From positions 27,532 to 91,531 of the forward strand of contig NZ_CAACUY010000015.1 of the NCBI RefSeq assembly GCF_900659615.1: a stretch of DNA of 64,000 nt. The letters are read 5' to 3'. The notes beneath the pieces are model-generated. The model had not been told where the DNA came from. It saw nothing but the letters and a program-made list of their open reading frames with translations, and searched no databases. This DNA is from Actinomadura fibrosa (lineage in GTDB: Bacteria; Actinomycetota; Actinomycetes; Streptosporangiales; Streptosporangiaceae). Positions 61,259 to 64,000 of the stretch are shown piece after piece (within the stretch, counting starts at the first letter, position 1; every line of letters begins with the position of its first letter). The position numbers and the translations under genes are program-made.

Positions 61259-62079
61259 GAGACCTCCTTGGTGTCGTGTCCTGCGGTTCGGTGGCCCAGC
61301 CGCGCGGACAGCTCCGCGGCGGCCGCCAGGGCCAGGGCGGCGTTGGCGGGCAGGTCCTCCCGGGGGAACCGGTAGGCCGGCGCCGACACCGAGAGCGCCG
61401 CGACGGCCCTGCCGGTGTGGTCGAACACGGGGACGGCCACGCACCGGACCCCGTCCTCGTTCTCGATCTCGTCGATCGCGTAGCCGCGCCGCCGGGTGGC
61501 CGCGAGCTCGGCGGCGAGCGCGGCGGGATCGGTGATCGTGTTGGGTGTGCGCGCGGTCAGCGGCCCGTCCAGGACGGCGCGCAGGACGTCCTCGTCGGCG
61601 TGGGCGAGCAGCGCCTTCCCTATGCCGGTCGAGTAGAGCGGGTTCATGCTGCCGACGACCGCCGCGGGCCGCACCGCCTGCGGGCTGTCGCTCTTGGCGA
61701 TGTAGAGGACCTGGAGCCCCTGCCGGACGCCGAGGTAGCAGGTCTCCCGGGTGGCCTCGGTGAGGCCCCGCATCAGGTCGTCGGCGCGCTCGCGGACGTC
61801 CAGCCGGTCGAGGAAGCGCTGCCCCCAGACCGCCGCCCGCGGGCCGAGCTCGTAGCGGCCGGACGCGTCGGTGCGCAGCAACTCGCTGCCGCACAGCACG
61901 TCGAGCAGGCGCAGCACGGTCCCGCGCGGCACCCCGCTCGCCTCGACGAGGTCGGTCAGGCGCTGCGGACCGGCCTCGGCGACGAGGTCGACGAGGGCGA
62001 GGCCCTTGACGAGCGCCTTGGCCGTGCCCGTGGCCTCTCGGACCACTTTGGACTCCACGTCCATTCCCGTTCTGGACAT
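61255..62079 (-). CDS. IclR-family regulator heading the uptake/catabolism operon
   Basis: About 274 residues from ATG 62079 (AGGA nine bases upstream); 62064 and 62088 are alternatives. The helix-turn-helix is TAKALVKGLALVDLVAEAGPQRLTDLVEASGVPRGTVLRLLDVLCGSELLRTD. The effector domain has TCYLGVRQGLQVLYIAKSD, LYSTGIGKALLAHADEDVLRAVL, RGYAIDEIENEDGVRCVAVPVFDHTGRAVAALSVS. It is first in the 11-gene operon, so it controls its own synthesis. TGGAC/GTCCA repeats at 62050-62088 overlap its start and are the likely operator. Confidence 0.85.
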   Translation of the reverse strand: MSRTGMDVESKVVREATGTAKALVKGLALVDLVAEAGPQRLTDLVEASGVPRGTVLRLLDVLCGSELLRTDASGRYELGPRAAVWGQRFLDRLDVRERADDLMRGLTEATRETCYLGVRQGLQVLYIAKSDSPQAVRPAAVVGSMNPLYSTGIGKALLAHADEDVLRAVLDGPLTARTPNTITDPAALAAELAATRRRGYAIDEIENEDGVRCVAVPVFDHTGRAVAALSVSAPAYRFPREDLPANAALALAAAAELSARLGHRTAGHDTKEVS

Positions 62080-62088
62080 AGCGTCCAT
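62050..62088 (-). promoter_or_regulatory. Paired TGGAC/GTCCA inverted repeats at the operon start
   Basis: On the minus strand TGGAC-5-GTCCA and, 9 nt later, TGGAC-5-GTCC, with GGAATGGACG present twice as a direct repeat. Half-sites within each pair are 10 bp apart, one helical turn. The region overlaps three possible IclR start codons, consistent with autoregulation. Confidence 0.55.
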
Positions 62089-62304
62089 TCCTAGCATCCA
62101 CCCTCTGACCTGCACAATAAGCAGGACGCGGGAATCTCGATCGGTCCGCCCGGCGGAGACCCCGGAGACGGGCGGCGACCACCCCGCCCGCACGGACGGG
62201 TTTTCGGACGGCTCCCGGACCGGTTCCGGCTAGGCGCGGGGCAGCGCCGGCGCGGCCGGCGCGGTTAGCGTTGGGGCGGCCGACCCGCCCGGCGAGGAGC
62301 ACGC

Positions 62305-62889
62305 ATGAGCAGACTGCCGCTGGGCCCGCGTCCGGGGATCGGATTCGGGCACCAGGTCTCCGTCACTCCCGGAGCCTTCGTCACCAAGCGCGAGTGGCTC
62401 ATCCTCCCCATCCCCGTCGAGCGGCCGGAGCACGGCTGGACGGACCAGAACGTCCAGTGCCCCGTCTGCGGCAGGACGGAGACCGTGCGGGTGGCGTCGC
62501 TCGCCAAGGCGCAGCGCAGGCAGCAGGCGCTGCGGACGGGGTCGGCAGCGGCCCTGGCGGTCGCGGCGCTCTGCGCGCTGCTGCTGATCCCCGCCTCGGC
62601 GGGCCTGCGGCTCGCGCTGGGCTTCGTCATGGTCATCGCGGGCGTCACCGCCTTCACCCTGTTCATGCGCCTGGGCGTGGAGGACGGGGTGGCCGTGCGC
62701 CGGCCGACGGCGACCCGCATGCGCGGCCACATGCTCCGCTGGCCCGCCGGGACACCCCACCGATGGCAGCGCCCCCAGGCTGCGCCGCCGAACCGCCCCG
62801 ACCTGTCACCCGCACCCGGCGAACAGCCGACCCCGTCCAGCGGACAGCAGTCCGCGTCCGACGAGCAACGGACCCCGTCCAACGAGTAG
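62305..62889 (+). CDS. Zinc-ribbon membrane protein with repeat tail
   Basis: A 194-residue protein, ATG 62305 preceded by GAGGAGC. An N-terminal domain of ~65 residues includes a CPVC pair (DQNVQCPVCGRTETVRV), perhaps half of a zinc site. Two hydrophobic helices follow (TGSAAALAVAALCALLLIPASAG and LRLALGFVMVIAGVTAFTLFM). A hydrophilic tail of Pro/Gly/Ser-Gly/Asp-Glu-Gln repeats closes it. The repeat DNA runs on for ~120 bp beyond the stop at 62889, so the tail length may vary between strains. No family recognised. Confidence 0.6.
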   Translation: MSRLPLGPRPGIGFGHQVSVTPGAFVTKREWLILPIPVERPEHGWTDQNVQCPVCGRTETVRVASLAKAQRRQQALRTGSAAALAVAALCALLLIPASAGLRLALGFVMVIAGVTAFTLFMRLGVEDGVAVRRPTATRMRGHMLRWPAGTPHRWQRPQAAPPNRPDLSPAPGEQPTPSSGQQSASDEQRTPSNE

Positions 62890-63013
62890 CGGCCCCTCCG
62901 ACGAGCAACAAGCCCCGCCCGGCGAACAGCAAGCCCCACCCGGCGAGCGACAGGCCCCGCGCCCGGCGAACAACAGGCCCCGCCCGGCGAACAGCGGCCC
63001 CCGTCTGGCGGGT
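62815..63013 (+). repeat. Degenerate ~21-nt tandem repeat
   Basis: About nine imperfect copies of a unit like GCCCCGCCCGGCGAACAGCAA. The left part codes for the repeat tail of the preceding gene (PGEQ.. units); a TAG at 62887-62889 ends that frame in the middle of the array. The unit length is a multiple of three, as expected for a coding minisatellite. Confidence 0.7.
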
Positions 63014-63055
63014 AGTGGGCGCGGGGCGCTAGCGCGGGGGCCTCATCGCGGGACG

Positions 63056-64000
63056 CTATGGGCGGGGCAGTAGAGCGCGCGTGCAGTCTCGTTCGGCTTG
63101 GGCGTCCAGGCGCTCCCATGCCTCGACTGCGTGAGTCAGCTCGGCGGGGTCGTCGTTGAGGCGGCCGCGCGCGCGGGCGAGGCAGGCCGCCGCCCAGGCG
63201 TTCTCCTCGGCGAACGGGGCGGCGTCCGCCACCAGGTCCGCCGCGCCGGGCAGCCGCGCCGCCGCGGCCAGTTCCGCGCCCGCCGCCCGCGCGTACGGGA
63301 GGTACGGGTCGAGTGGCGCGTCGACGGCGAAGGCCCGGCGCACGAGGGGTTCGGCGTCGTCGAGGCGCCCGTCGTGGACGGCGAGGCGGGCGTCCACGAA
63401 CGCCGCGACCGGGGCCGCGCCGAGCGTGCCGCAGGCCACCTCCGCGGCGCGGGACCTCCACAGCGCGGCGGTCTCCGGCTCGCCGAGCATCGCGCACGCC
63501 AGCTCCGCCGTGCACACCGCCGGCAGCATCCAGAGCGGCGCCGGGCGCCCGGCCCGCTCCCACTGGTCCCACATGCGCCCGGCGTGGTCGGCCGCCTCGC
63601 CGAACCGCCCGGTCAGCGCGAGCGGCTGGATCAGGCGGCTGGCCGTGATGTGGGTGTCGCTGAGCAGGTCGTCGCCGATGCCCGCGCGCGCCGCGGCCAT
63701 CGCGCCGCCCAGGTCGCCGGCCATGATCGCGTAGATGCAGGCGCGGCCGTAGGTGTTGCAGACCTCCGGCGCGCAGTACGGGTCGTCGCGGTCCATGGAC
63801 GGCAGCAGCAGGAGGCGCTCCCGGGTGACGCGGTTGGCCTCCCGCAGCCGTCCGGCGCGCAGGGCCGCCGTCCCCGCCGCGCATAGTCCGGCGCTCACCA
63901 GCACCGGGTCGCCGGTCGCCCGGGCGGCGTCGACGGCCGCGGACGCGAGGCCGGGGTCCGGCACGCCCCGCTCCGGCCCGGCCAGCCACGCCCGGGCCAG
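63056..64000 (-). CDS. TPR-rich regulator or signalling protein, C-terminal part (partial)
   Basis: The frame is open to the right window edge (upstream codons read LARAWLAGPERG), so only the last ~314 residues are seen. They form helical repeats of the TPR type seen in the C-terminal half of large AAA/LuxR or BTAD regulators: LVSAGLCAAGTAALRAGRLREANRVTRERLLLLP, YGRACIYAIMAGDLGGAMAAARAGI, AFVDARLAVHDGRLDDAEPLVRRAFAVD, WAAACLARARGRLNDDPAELTHAVEAWERL. No LuxR helix-turn-helix follows at the C-terminus. The effector domain would lie outside the window. Confidence 0.65.
   Translation of the reverse strand: MARAWLAGPERGVPDPGLASAAVDAARATGDPVLVSAGLCAAGTAALRAGRLREANRVTRERLLLLPSMDRDDPYCAPEVCNTYGRACIYAIMAGDLGGAMAAARAGIGDDLLSDTHITASRLIQPLALTGRFGEAADHAGRMWDQWERAGRPAPLWMLPAVCTAELACAMLGEPETAALWRSRAAEVACGTLGAAPVAAFVDARLAVHDGRLDDAEPLVRRAFAVDAPLDPYLPYARAAGAELAAAARLPGAADLVADAAPFAEENAWAAACLARARGRLNDDPAELTHAVEAWERLDAQAERDCTRALLPRP

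Noticed and set aside
62815..63013. Possible CRISPR array
   Set aside because: The units are contiguous 21-nt imperfect repeats without spacers and encode a peptide repeat; no cas genes are present.

Overview
This window comes from a GC-rich actinomycete chromosome. Nearly every codon ends in G or C, GTG starts are common, and the gene types (DrrA/B-like exporters, XRE regulators with a DUF5753-like tail, CU044_5270-type anti-sigma partners, a citrulassin-type lasso peptide, CHAT-TPR proteins) fit filamentous Streptosporangiales/Thermomonosporaceae such as Actinomadura. The species cannot be fixed from the sequence alone.

Bases 1-7500 are a decayed accessory island. It has an unrecognised ORF running off the left edge, a tRNA-Lys 3'-end fragment flanked by integrase-arm-like repeats, a Qat-type antiphage locus (KAP ATPase, QueC-like and TatD-like genes) carrying a nonsense codon, a homopolymer frameshift and an internal deletion, an orphan Rhs C-terminal toxin with a probable immunity gene, and a frameshifted IS630-type transposase remnant.

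Bases 8.9-16.5 kb are a catabolic regulon: two SDR dehydrogenases, an alpha/beta hydrolase, two fumarylacetoacetate-hydrolase-fold proteins, a carboxymuconolactone-decarboxylase-fold protein, an amidohydrolase and an IclR regulator. Each promoter carries the same composite operator, TGAAAGCTGCTTTCA followed 5 nt later by TGAAA, and this ties the separate transcription units together.

Bases 16.6-31.4 kb hold ordinary accessory functions: a DrrAB-like exporter, an ECF sigma/CU044_5270 pair, a DHFR-like protein, a lipoprotein, a TetR/SGNH-hydrolase/MFS set sharing an 18-bp operator, an ArsR/MFS pair, and a TetR/endoglycoceramidase pair with a palindromic operator.

Bases 32-51 kb are the most unusual part. 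A sigma factor overlaps a 1169-residue membrane protein combining coiled coil, cyclase-like domain, P-loop NTPase and extracytoplasmic domain. Next come a DUF5753-type XRE regulator and a complete lasso peptide cluster (precursor, cyclase, split leader peptidase, ABC exporter) predicted to make a citrulassin-like peptide. After a peroxiredoxin/TetR pair follow two overlapping clpP genes, the second lacking the catalytic serine, and a convergent ClgR/PopR-like regulator whose C-terminus imitates an ssrA degron. A three-gene operon with a giant membrane-anchored TPR-CHAT protease closes this part.

Bases 51-62 kb are one 11-gene, almost fully overlapping operon on the minus strand: IclR regulator, PNPOx-like protein, M20 hydrolase, a ribose-type ABC importer with two permeases, KDG-like kinase, KDPG-like aldolase, TIM-barrel amidohydrolase and aminotransferase. 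It looks like uptake and breakdown of a sugar acid or acylated amino-sugar. The right edge has a zinc-ribbon membrane protein with a 21-nt repeat tail and the C-terminal part of a TPR-type regulator.
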